Shown: positions 16,251 to 24,049 of the stretch, piece after piece | Layout of the letters: every line of letters begins with the position of its first letter | How positions within the stretch are numbered: the first letter of the stretch is position 1 | Notes under the pieces: model-generated | Databases searched by the model: none | What the model was told of the DNA's origin: nothing | Seen by the model: the letters and a program-made list of their open reading frames with translations, nothing else | Assembly: GCA_009785335.1 (NCBI GenBank) | Contig: WQWM01000007.1 | Coordinates: 1-64,000 of the forward strand | Reading direction: 5' to 3' | From: Oscillospiraceae bacterium | GTDB taxonomy: Bacteria > Bacillota > Clostridia > Oscillospirales > Acutalibacteraceae | Length of the DNA: 64,000 nt | Program-made: the position numbers and the translations under genes

Positions 16251-18725
16251 ATGAAGCATTTAAGCCGTATCAAGAAAATCGAACTAGGGATATTTTCGGT
16301 GTTAATTTTATTAACACTTGGTTCTTTGCTTGCCGATATTCAGTTTCTACCGATTGCAGACATTCTAAGGCAATTACGTATGGAAGCTTTTTTAATTGAC
16401 CCAAATAACGGGATATTTCAAACATTAGCTCAAGTTCAAGCGTCAATGTCAGCTTTAGGGTTAGCTATTGTTTCGCTTTTAGCAGTCATCTCTAAAGAAC
16501 GACTATATGGTGTACCTCTGACCAAATATTTGATGATATACCGGCATTGGAAGCCTTTTCAACATGGTTTTATTATCGGTGCAATCATTATATTATCTGC
16601 AACTGGTTGGCTAGCTGTAGCTATAGGTTTGTACAATTTGTCAGTTGCGATATTCCTCATATCAACTATATTAATTTTTATGTTAGCTAAAGATGCAGTG
16701 CGAGCCCTTCGTTCCGCAAACAACTTGGAGCAAGAGATAAAAGCGTATATAATATCATCGAAATCCTATAATACCTTGTTCGAAGAAATTCGAAAAAGCA
16801 TTGTTAAAGGAGATAAGGTTTTATTTGAAGAAAATCTTGACTTTGTGCTTGAAATTTTAAGTATCGAACTTATTCCAGGGGTTTCCGATGAACGCATAAG
16901 GCAAATCGAAGAAAATATTCAAAACATTATTAACGTTGCCATTGAGCATAATAACACCTCTTTTAATGCTGGTGTATTCCGTCTATTTATCTCAGCGTAT
17001 TGCTACGCAAATCGTGATGAAGACAATATTGTTTCGTTAAAATTAGATAACTATGAGATTTATTATCTTCTGCGCATCTGTCAACTCGAAATGTTTGATA
17101 ATCCAACAGCTTGGAAAAAGCAGATTTCATTACGCGAGTGGCAACGGCAGATATTTGTCAACGGTTGCGGTGAAACAATAGCTTCTATTAGTCGACGTAA
17201 AAATTTGGGGCCAGCAAGTTCAATTGCAACAGCACTATACTCTGCGGTGCAAGCTAACAAAAATGCTTATCACAACAAGCAAAAACTATGTTTTGATATT
17301 TTAGATATGGCGAAAAGTCTTTATGAGCACGCAAGCGAGCAGCAGCGACCTTATGCTGAAACAAACTATCTTTCACTCACCAAGGCTTTTATTGATGCGA
17401 AAGAGGAGATTTTGCTGAACGTTTTATTTGGCACGAAAGATGCTAACATAGAATTTCAGCGTTTCTACCAAGGTGTTGCCTGCCCACATTCTGGTCGAAT
17501 CAAATTAACGAAAGTCAATGTTTTTCTTGTCTTGTTTCTGTACTATGCTGCATACCGAGAAGAGCTTTATGTCGAAGAAAATCGTAACCTTTGCAGAGAA
17601 ATCTTAGCAAAACTTGCACAAAGTTTCGAGTTTTCGTTTTTTGATAACTCAAGCAAGGACTTTGGCACCTATAAAGAACTATATGAATATCTACTTATCA
17701 TGCTAGGAAGATTTGAACATTGGGCAATCAATACGTCTAAATTTTTGAATTATGAGCACGTAGCAACTGATTTTATGATATTTACTCTTACATGCATCTT
17801 TTTTCAAAATAAAGATGAGTTGAAAACGACCATTTCAAAGATTTTTTCGGATTGCACAAGATTGTTCTTATCGTACCATGATGACAAAGAAAATCGGGGA
17901 TTTAGCCGATTTAAGCAATTTAGAGAAGTTTTGTTGAAAGGCTATGGAGCGGATGATGAGGAAGATTATATCCTGTTAAAAAACGCTATAATGGAATTGT
18001 ATACTATGCAACAAGCGGAAGAAGCAAAGCAAGAAGCAAGGGAGTTTGATGAGGGTATAACGGAATATATAAAATCAATCCAAGTAGATTTTCTACAAAT
18101 TATTGAAGAAGCCTGCGACATTTTCACGCCAGTTATTGATGTGGAAAGCGAATTTGAACGATGGGAACATTCTATTCAAATTCCCATAAACTATCCCAAG
18201 GAATATATAAAAAATGCGGTTTCCACACAGTTATATGCGGAAATTCTCTTTCAATTAAAGAAAAATATGCGAATGAGAACGATTCCCCGAGGTGAAGTAA
18301 GCGTGCAACTATTGCGGGAACAATTTGAAGGTGTTTCTGTAAATGCTGTAGCCGGTGGTGAGCATCTATTGAATTGGCGTGATCCAGAATATAAAAGCTT
18401 CCTAAAGCAAGCATCCGATTTTACTCGCTTGGGCAGATTCAAGGATTGCTTGGCGTGCATCAATACAAGACTTGTTCAGCTATACCTAGGCAATGCGAGA
18501 GTAAATATTAGAACACTTGAACCTCATGAAATTGCAAGTTCTTCCATGCCTACGATGAATAGCATCAAATTAGTTTTTGCTGATGAGCAAATGAAGGCGG
18601 AATATATTGCTGACGAGATGAGGGTAATTGAATTTTCTCTCGACTTGGCAGTGAGCGCAACTCAAGAATATATTGGTGGTGGTCTAATCGTTGGAGCTGA
18701 CCCGCTAGAGGATGAGAACAGTTAA
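16251..18725 (+). CDS. Large membrane-anchored protein of unknown family
   Basis: 824 residues from the ATG at 16251, which follows AGAGAAGAAAG and lies downstream of a good promoter. The first 150 residues hold about four hydrophobic segments (near 12-32, 63-85, 105-125, 128-145). The remaining roughly 670 residues are soluble, helical and acidic with no motif I recognise. The gene is A+T rich compared with the housekeeping genes, which suggests horizontal origin. It resembles large membrane-anchored proteins of accessory or defence loci in layout only. Function unknown; not assigned to a family. Confidence 0.7.
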   Translation: MKHLSRIKKIELGIFSVLILLTLGSLLADIQFLPIADILRQLRMEAFLIDPNNGIFQTLAQVQASMSALGLAIVSLLAVISKERLYGVPLTKYLMIYRHWKPFQHGFIIGAIIILSATGWLAVAIGLYNLSVAIFLISTILIFMLAKDAVRALRSANNLEQEIKAYIISSKSYNTLFEEIRKSIVKGDKVLFEENLDFVLEILSIELIPGVSDERIRQIEENIQNIINVAIEHNNTSFNAGVFRLFISAYCYANRDEDNIVSLKLDNYEIYYLLRICQLEMFDNPTAWKKQISLREWQRQIFVNGCGETIASISRRKNLGPASSIATALYSAVQANKNAYHNKQKLCFDILDMAKSLYEHASEQQRPYAETNYLSLTKAFIDAKEEILLNVLFGTKDANIEFQRFYQGVACPHSGRIKLTKVNVFLVLFLYYAAYREELYVEENRNLCREILAKLAQSFEFSFFDNSSKDFGTYKELYEYLLIMLGRFEHWAINTSKFLNYEHVATDFMIFTLTCIFFQNKDELKTTISKIFSDCTRLFLSYHDDKENRGFSRFKQFREVLLKGYGADDEEDYILLKNAIMELYTMQQAEEAKQEAREFDEGITEYIKSIQVDFLQIIEEACDIFTPVIDVESEFERWEHSIQIPINYPKEYIKNAVSTQLYAEILFQLKKNMRMRTIPRGEVSVQLLREQFEGVSVNAVAGGEHLLNWRDPEYKSFLKQASDFTRLGRFKDCLACINTRLVQLYLGNARVNIRTLEPHEIASSSMPTMNSIKLVFADEQMKAEYIADEMRVIEFSLDLAVSATQEYIGGGLIVGADPLEDENS

Positions 18726-18815
18726 GAAAAAATCCTTAAAAGAAAACTCAAATTTCATAGCAATAAAACAAAAATAATAGTGGTCAACCCCCGAATTTTT
18801 CGGCTATATAAGTAG

Positions 18816-19124
18816 GGGGCTCTTCAAGATGAATTTTCATCCTATGGAGAAGAGCAGAACATTAAGGAACTCGCTCCGAAAGAAGAAAATTGCTTGCTGA
18901 AGCAATTTATTGATGCGCTAGACGATAGTTGTTTGGATATTGAGTTCACCTATTTTTCAAAGGATAAGTATGAAATGTTGCGGTCCTTTTTAAGCGCAAC
19001 ACTTAATTGGATTAAAATTACCGAGCTAAGTTTTGCGGTCTTAGACAGCAGAATACCTCAAAGGGCATCTGCACTGAGTAGCGGATGCCTTCATTCTCGC
19101 ATAAATTCAGAAAAAATCGCATAA
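18816..19124 (+). pseudogene. Coding-like fragment without a start
   Basis: An open frame reads ...YGEEQNIKELAPKEEN...LKQFIDALDDSCLDIEF..., with protein-like composition but no ATG or GTG behind a ribosome site. It follows a G/C hairpin (about 18786-18819). It looks like the 3' end of a lost gene; no family is recognised. It could also be chance. Confidence 0.35.
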
Positions 19125-19129
19125 CCCCC

Positions 19130-19158
19130 TTGACAAACACCAACAATTCGACTATAAT
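19130..19158 (+). promoter_or_regulatory. Promoter of the DUF4143 ATPase operon
   Basis: Consensus -35 TTGACA (19130-19135), 17-nt spacer, consensus -10 TATAAT (19153-19158). Confidence 0.85.
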
Positions 19159-19196
19159 GGAACTGCAGTCCAATTTAGCCGGAAGAAGGTTGTGCG

Positions 19197-20426
19197 ATGT
19201 ATTATTCCCGCCATATTGAACCCGTCATTGAGCGAATTGCCAAGCGCAAGCCCGTGTTGGTGCTGACTGGTGCGCGACAGGTGGGCAAGTCCACCATGCT
19301 CAAAGAGGTGTATAACCACCTCAACTATGTCGCGCTCAATCGCCCGCTTGTGCGGCAAAGCGCGGTGGAAAATCCCTCATTGTTCTTTGAGGCGAATAAG
19401 CCGCCTGTGATTGTAGACGAAATCCAAAAGGCGGCTGAGTTGTTCGATTATATCAAAGACATTGTGGATGAGGACAAAACCAAAGGGCAGTTTTATCTCA
19501 CGGGTTCGCAAAGCATGAAGCTGATGAAGAACGTCAGCGACAGCTTGGCGGGTCGTGCGGGCATTGTGCGGCTGCTGGGGCTATCTATGCGCGAGCTGGA
19601 CGGCGTGAAGTGCCGCAAGCCCTTTGTGCCGACGATGAAGCATTTGCAGGCGATGCAGGGCGAATGCAAGGGCTTTGATTATCACAAGACGATTGGACGT
19701 ATCCACAAGGGCTTTTTTCCTGAGTTGCACGAAAGCCCAAGCGATTTGCATGATTGGGCGGATTATTATAGCTCCTACTTCCAAACCTACATCGAAAAAG
19801 ACATCAAAGATGTGCTGCAAATTCAGGACGAAGCGGCGTTTATCAAGTTTGTGAAAGCGGTTGCGGCTCTCACGGGGCAAGAATTGAACTACAATGCCCT
19901 TGCTGAAATCTGCGGCAAAGACAACAAAACCGTGAAGGCATGGCTGTCGGTGTTGGAATCCAGCGGGCTTGTTTATCTGCTTGAGCCGTATTACAATAAC
20001 TTCAACAAGCGGTTGATTAAGTCGCCAAAGTTGTATTTCCTCGACACAGGGCTTGCTTGTTGGCTGCTTGGCTGGAACACGCCCGAACAACTCGTCAACG
20101 GCGCCATGTGGGGGCATATATTTGAAAGCTTTGTATTCGCCGAGGTGCTAAAAAGTTACTACAATGATGGGATTGTCAAGCCGTCGCTGTTCTACTACCG
20201 CGACAAAGACAAAAACGAAATTGACCTGCTCATTGAAGATGGTGATACGCTCTATCCAGTTGAAATAAAAACTACCAGTGACCCTGTGAAGTCAATGGTG
20301 AAGTCGTTTCGTTGTATTGCGAATATCCCCAACAAGAAAGTGGGGTCTGGCGCGGTGGTGTGCCTTGCGAAAGAAGTCTTGCCCCTCACGGATGGCGTGT
20401 GGATTTGGCCGGTGGGGTTGGTGTAG
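19197..20426 (+). CDS. AAA family ATPase with DUF4143 domain
   Basis: A 409-residue ATPase. Walker A is LTGARQVGKST at about residues 23-33; Walker B/sensor follow as PPVIVDEIQKA and FYLTGSQS. The C-terminal half is DUF4143 (KLYFLDTGLACWLLG near 280; FYYRDKDKNEIDLLIEDG near 345), which has a nuclease-like fold in the family. These proteins are abundant in bacteria, often in many copies, and their task is poorly defined. The ATG at 19197 follows GAAGAAGG. The next gene starts 14 nt after its stop and is probably co-transcribed. Confidence 0.9.
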   Translation: MYYSRHIEPVIERIAKRKPVLVLTGARQVGKSTMLKEVYNHLNYVALNRPLVRQSAVENPSLFFEANKPPVIVDEIQKAAELFDYIKDIVDEDKTKGQFYLTGSQSMKLMKNVSDSLAGRAGIVRLLGLSMRELDGVKCRKPFVPTMKHLQAMQGECKGFDYHKTIGRIHKGFFPELHESPSDLHDWADYYSSYFQTYIEKDIKDVLQIQDEAAFIKFVKAVAALTGQELNYNALAEICGKDNKTVKAWLSVLESSGLVYLLEPYYNNFNKRLIKSPKLYFLDTGLACWLLGWNTPEQLVNGAMWGHIFESFVFAEVLKSYYNDGIVKPSLFYYRDKDKNEIDLLIEDGDTLYPVEIKTTSDPVKSMVKSFRCIANIPNKKVGSGAVVCLAKEVLPLTDGVWIWPVGLV

Positions 20427-20440
20427 AAGGAGAGAACACA

Positions 20441-20926
20441 GTGAACGAACGAGTTTGTATTGGATACATTGACATTGATAAAGAGACAATATTTGAGGTA
20501 GGTAAATTTTCTGTTTTATGGAATGTTTTCGAGAGTGATTGCTGTGATTGTCACTGCTCTGCTTCTAAAATTATCGACATGGAAAATGCTATCGAGAATT
20601 TGGGCAAAGAGCCTTTTAAGCGATTGGCAAAAGAATTTATCGAACGAGCTGGAAGATTGGGAGATAGCACTGAAGAGTATGTAAGCAAAAGGATCTATCC
20701 GCAGGCAGGCGCAAAAATTACACCAGAAAACAAGAAAGCGCACATGCCATTGGTTGTTAAATTTATTGAATCCGAGGGAGAAGACAACCTAACAGGAGCG
20801 ATGTTGGCGATTTTTCGTATTCGTAATAATATGTTTCATGGTCTTAAAGGCTGTAGTGAGTTAGATGACCAAATTGAATTATTTAGGGTGATGAGTGCTG
20901 TTTTGGAAGTGGTTATTCAGCGATAA
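20441..20926 (+). CDS. HEPN-like protein, 161 aa
   Basis: A cytosolic protein with RIRNNMFHG near residue 130: an arginine and histidine four residues apart, as in the RX4-6H catalytic motif of HEPN ribonucleases. It follows the DUF4143 ATPase by 14 nt. The GTG at 20441 is chosen because AAGGAGAG precedes it; a longer frame overlaps the ATPase and lacks a ribosome site. Candidate RNase or RNA-binding partner. The HEPN call rests on this one motif and helical composition, so it is tentative. Confidence 0.6.
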   Translation: MNERVCIGYIDIDKETIFEVGKFSVLWNVFESDCCDCHCSASKIIDMENAIENLGKEPFKRLAKEFIERAGRLGDSTEEYVSKRIYPQAGAKITPENKKAHMPLVVKFIESEGEDNLTGAMLAIFRIRNNMFHGLKGCSELDDQIELFRVMSAVLEVVIQR

Positions 20927-20950
20927 ATCACTTCCTACCCTTGCCTGTTG

Positions 20951-21112
20951 CCCCACGAGCTTTACGCCGACAAGTCCAGCATCATCACAAAAAAGCGCGA
21001 TGGCCTGCCGATTTCGGCTGCTGAAATTGCGCATTTCGTAGACGGGTCTGCTCGATCCACACAACATAACAGGGTAGTCCCCCTCCTCGCCGTGCATATA
21101 CTGCACTATTAA
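20951..21112 (+). pseudogene. Remnant of a pyrimidine-nucleoside phosphorylase N-terminus
   Basis: The frame reads ...SIITKKRDGLPISAAEIAHF..., which matches the N-terminal pattern of pyrimidine-nucleoside/thymidine phosphorylases (DII.KKRDG..L..EEI.F...G). The reading then decays and stops at 21110-21112. No start codon with a ribosome site and no downstream body. It lies directly upstream of sigK. Confidence 0.4.
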
Positions 21113-21131
21113 CGAACAGGGGGATATATTT

Positions 21132-21893
21132 ATGCTGCATATGCTACTTGAACTGGTTTCGTCGAAGTTTCTGATTTTTGCGCTGCATCTGAGCAACACG
21201 GGGTCGTTTCCATCGCCGCTGACCGCTGCGCAGGAACAGGAATATCTGCAAGCCCATGCCGCAGGCGACAAGCTTGCACGAGATAAGCTCATTGAGCACA
21301 ACCTGAGGTTGGTGGTGCATGTGATTAAGAAATACTACGCCAACTGCATGGAACAAGACGACCTGATTTCCGTGGGCACAATCGGGTTGATTAAGGCGAT
21401 CAACACCTTCAATGTTGGCAAGGGTGCGCGATTGGCGACGTACGCCGCGCGGTGCATTGACAATGAAATCCTTATGCATTTTCGTGCACAAAAAAAATGT
21501 GCGCAAGACGTCAGCATGAGTGATCCCATTGATGTGGACAATGAGGGTAACCCGCTGACACTGATGGACGTGGTTAGCATCGATGACACTGTGGGCGATG
21601 AAATTGACCTGAAAATTCGCGTGGAGCAGTTGTATGACGTGCTGGGCAAGCTGAAAGATGCCCGCGAAAAGGAAATTCTCGTGCTGCGCTACGGTCTTTA
21701 TGGCAACGATTTCCACACACAGCGGCAGGTGGCCAAAAAGCTGGACATTAGTCGCAGCTATGTATTCCTGCCCAAATATTGTAAAAAACAAGCTACCGCT
21801 GGTTCATTTGCGGGAATCGCCAGTGAATATGCAGCTCTTTTTGCTCGGTTAGCTCGATGCGTTCAATCAAGCTTACCAAAAGTTCACGATTAG
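21132..21893 (+). CDS. sigK: Sporulation sigma factor SigK, 5' part, interrupted
   Basis: SigK directs late mother-cell transcription in sporulation. Residues 1-30 (MLHMLLELVSSKFLIFALHL...) form a hydrophobic pro-sequence like that of B. subtilis pro-SigK. Region 2 is intact (LIEHNLRLVVHVIKKYY, DLISVGTIGLIKAINTF, LATYAARCIDNEILMH). Region 4 runs to TQRQVAKKLDISRSYV, where it breaks at the core at 21752-21763. The rest of this frame (about 42 residues) is read from the inserted element and is not sigma-like. The missing end, SRIEKKALAALHKGLVG, lies at 29760-29813. Excision gives a 228-residue protein. GGGGGATA precedes ATG 21132. Confidence 0.95.
   Translation: MLHMLLELVSSKFLIFALHLSNTGSFPSPLTAAQEQEYLQAHAAGDKLARDKLIEHNLRLVVHVIKKYYANCMEQDDLISVGTIGLIKAINTFNVGKGARLATYAARCIDNEILMHFRAQKKCAQDVSMSDPIDVDNEGNPLTLMDVVSIDDTVGDEIDLKIRVEQLYDVLGKLKDAREKEILVLRYGLYGNDFHTQRQVAKKLDISRSYVFLPKYCKKQATAGSFAGIASEYAALFARLARCVQSSLPKVHD
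21752..21763 (+). other. attL core of the sigK-intervening element
   Basis: TCGCAGCTATGT, identical to 29747-29758 and in the same sigma-factor reading frame (codons R208-S-Y-V). On the element side, TATTGTAAA lies 13 nt beyond the core; its inverted partner TTTACAATA lies 3 nt outside the core of the other end, so the joined circle would carry the core between inverted 9-mers. Confidence 0.88.
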
Positions 21894-23373
21894 TATCCGT
21901 GCTTGCGAGAAAGCGTTCAACCAGTTCTTGCGCCTGTTGCTCTGGCGGGGCGGGCGGCGGCACGTTGCGTTGCAGCTGTTTGATTTTGACCTGCAACCGT
22001 TGCCGTTGCTCTTTGATGCTGCCATAAATCCGCTGAAAGTCCGCATCATCAAGCACACCCGCAAGCTTGTCATTGTACACGCTATCAAGCTTCGCAGTGA
22101 GTTGCGTTTGCAGCTGGACAAGTTCTTTCTCGCGAAGCTCAGCAGCGTTGTTCTGTGTCTGCTGCTTAGCAACCACTTGGGCACAACGGTCACGGTCAAG
22201 ATATTCACGACACAAGGCATTGATTTGCTCCAGCACTGCAGCGGTGATGATTTCGACTCTCACACAATGGCACGTGCACGCGCTTTCTTTTGTGAAGCGT
22301 TGATAGGTGCGGCAGACGAAATAGAGTAGTTCACGTCCGCCCGATTTGCGATTGATAACCCCCAGCGGATAACCGCACTCGTGACAATGAATAATGCCCT
22401 TGAGCAGATAATCGTAAGTACGGCTGCGGGTGCGCTGACGGCTTTCAATCAAGCGTTGCACGCGATCGAACACGTCGCGGCTGACCAGACCTTCATGCGT
22501 GCCCTCCACGATGACCCATTCTTCGGGCGGCATTTTGCGGCATTCTTTAATCTTGTAGTTGATTTTGCGCTGTCTGCCCTGCACCATATTGCCGATATAG
22601 ACTTCATTTTTCAGCGTGGCATTCACCCGCTCAGCTGCCCATTGCCCCGAATATGGTCCCATTCTCGCAGGGGTGAGCTTGGCATAGACCGCCGGTGTTG
22701 GAACGCCTGCTTCATTGAGGTGTGCGGCAATCTGACGGCAGGAAACACCAGTCAACGCCAGCTCAAACATGCGACGAACAACACTTGCTGCTTCATCATC
22801 AGGCACAATCACGTTTTTGCTGTGCGGCGATTGACGATAGCCATACGGCGGCTTCCAACCGATGAACTCACCACGGCGCTGCTTGTCGCGCTTGACGCTT
22901 GCAATCTTCTTGCTGATGTCCTTGGCATACATGTCATTCATGATGGCGCGAAAGGGCGTGATGTCGTTCGCCGTGCTGTCGACGCCCGTGTCCACGCCAT
23001 CCAGCAGTGAAATGTAGCGCACACCATTTGCAGGAAAAAATCGTTCGAGATAATGCCCTGTTTGGATGTAGTCGCGCCCAAGACGCGACATGTCCTTCGT
23101 AAGTACCATGTTGATTTTGCCCGCTTCGATGTCGGCGATCATGCGCTTGAAGTCGGGGCGGTCGAAACTCGTGCCGCTGTAGCCATCGTCAATGTACTCG
23201 CCCGCCACGCTTAGGCGGTGCTTTTGCGCGAACTCTTGCAATAGTCTTCGCTGGTTGGTTACGCTTTCGCTTTCCTTTTCGCTGTCGTCCTCCTTGCTTA
23301 ATCGAATGTAGAACGCGGTGTTATAGTCCATGGGGTTGCTTATTTTGGCAGAATTAATTAATTCTGTGTGCAT
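21793..23373 (-). CDS. Large serine recombinase (SpoIVCA-like), predicted sigK excisionase
   Basis: 526 residues. Catalytic domain: FYIRLSKEDDSE carries the nucleophile serine near residue 24, and the conserved arginine follows in DMSRLGRDY. A recombinase domain is at about 160-270 (PPYGYRQ). A zinc-ribbon cysteine set lies near CHECGYPLG and CRTY. A coiled-coil-like charged helix follows at about 400-470. It ends 29 nt from the left core, the position expected of the enzyme that excises the element. ATG 23373 is preceded by GGAGG at 7 nt; an upstream in-frame ATG lacks one. In B. subtilis and C. difficile the homologous SpoIVCA performs this step in the mother cell. Confidence 0.92.
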   Translation of the reverse strand: MHTELINSAKISNPMDYNTAFYIRLSKEDDSEKESESVTNQRRLLQEFAQKHRLSVAGEYIDDGYSGTSFDRPDFKRMIADIEAGKINMVLTKDMSRLGRDYIQTGHYLERFFPANGVRYISLLDGVDTGVDSTANDITPFRAIMNDMYAKDISKKIASVKRDKQRRGEFIGWKPPYGYRQSPHSKNVIVPDDEAASVVRRMFELALTGVSCRQIAAHLNEAGVPTPAVYAKLTPARMGPYSGQWAAERVNATLKNEVYIGNMVQGRQRKINYKIKECRKMPPEEWVIVEGTHEGLVSRDVFDRVQRLIESRQRTRSRTYDYLLKGIIHCHECGYPLGVINRKSGGRELLYFVCRTYQRFTKESACTCHCVRVEIITAAVLEQINALCREYLDRDRCAQVVAKQQTQNNAAELREKELVQLQTQLTAKLDSVYNDKLAGVLDDADFQRIYGSIKEQRQRLQVKIKQLQRNVPPPAPPEQQAQELVERFLASTDTNRELLVSLIERIELTEQKELHIHWRFPQMNQR

Positions 23374-23623
23374 AGTTGCACCTCCGAAATAAGCGGCCAT
23401 TCACTTTCGCTTTGGATAAACACGCTAAAGCTGTCTATCAGGACATCCGAAATGCTTTCGCCAGCATCATCATAATGCCCAGTGACGGTGATTTCCACAG
23501 GCGCACCCCCAAACTACTTGTCTGGGCTATGCGTATGTGGGGGTGGGGATGTCCTATACAATTTTATATGATGACAGGCAAAATGTCAAGCGGCATAGCC
23601 TAAAAATTTTGTCAAAGAGAGGC

Positions 23624-23652
23624 TTGTTTTGTTTGGTCAAATGTGGTATAAT
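23624..23652 (+). promoter_or_regulatory. Promoter of the methyltransferase remnant
   Basis: -35 TTGTTT (23624-23629), 17-nt spacer, consensus -10 TATAAT (23647-23652). Confidence 0.55.
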
Positions 23653-23704
23653 TAAGGACAATTGTATCATCGCTTAAAATTAATCTTTGGAAAGGACTCC
23701 GACA

Positions 23705-24049
23705 ATGGATGCAAACTTTATTGGTATTGATCTTTTTGCCGGAGCGGGCGGCTTGTCGCTTGGCGCGGAAATGGCGGGCGTTGAGGTTGCAATCGCCGTT
23801 GAAAAAGACCCGTTTGCGGCTCAGACATATTCCCTTAACCATCCTTTAACAGTGGTTTTGGAGCAAGATATCACCGATTTAACTGAAATTCCGGCTATCG
23901 ATAATCCCGAAAACAAGCAAACTATATTATTTGGCGGGCCACCTTGCCAAGGGTTTTCCACCTCTAACCGTCGAACATGGAATCGAGACAATCCTAAAAA
24001 CTGGCTCTATCAAGAATTTATTCGTGGGAGATTTGAGTATGTCGACTGA
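23705..24049 (+). pseudogene. Truncated C5-cytosine DNA methyltransferase
   Basis: Only the first 114 residues remain. Motif I (DLFAGAGGLSLGAEMAG) and motif IV with the catalytic cysteine (GGPPCQGFSTSN) are clear, then the reading ends 30 residues later, far short of the usual 300-400 and without target-recognition or motifs VIII-X. It runs straight into the next gene with an 11-nt overlap, consistent with a deletion that joined two genes. It cannot be an active methyltransferase alone. ATG 23705 follows AAAGGA. Confidence 0.85.

Noticed and set aside
21132-21893. sigK read as a simple pseudogene because its C-terminus is wrong
   Set aside because: The true C-terminus exists at 29748-29813 in the correct frame, bounded by the same 12-bp core, with a recombinase next to the break. 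Reversible interruption explains it better.
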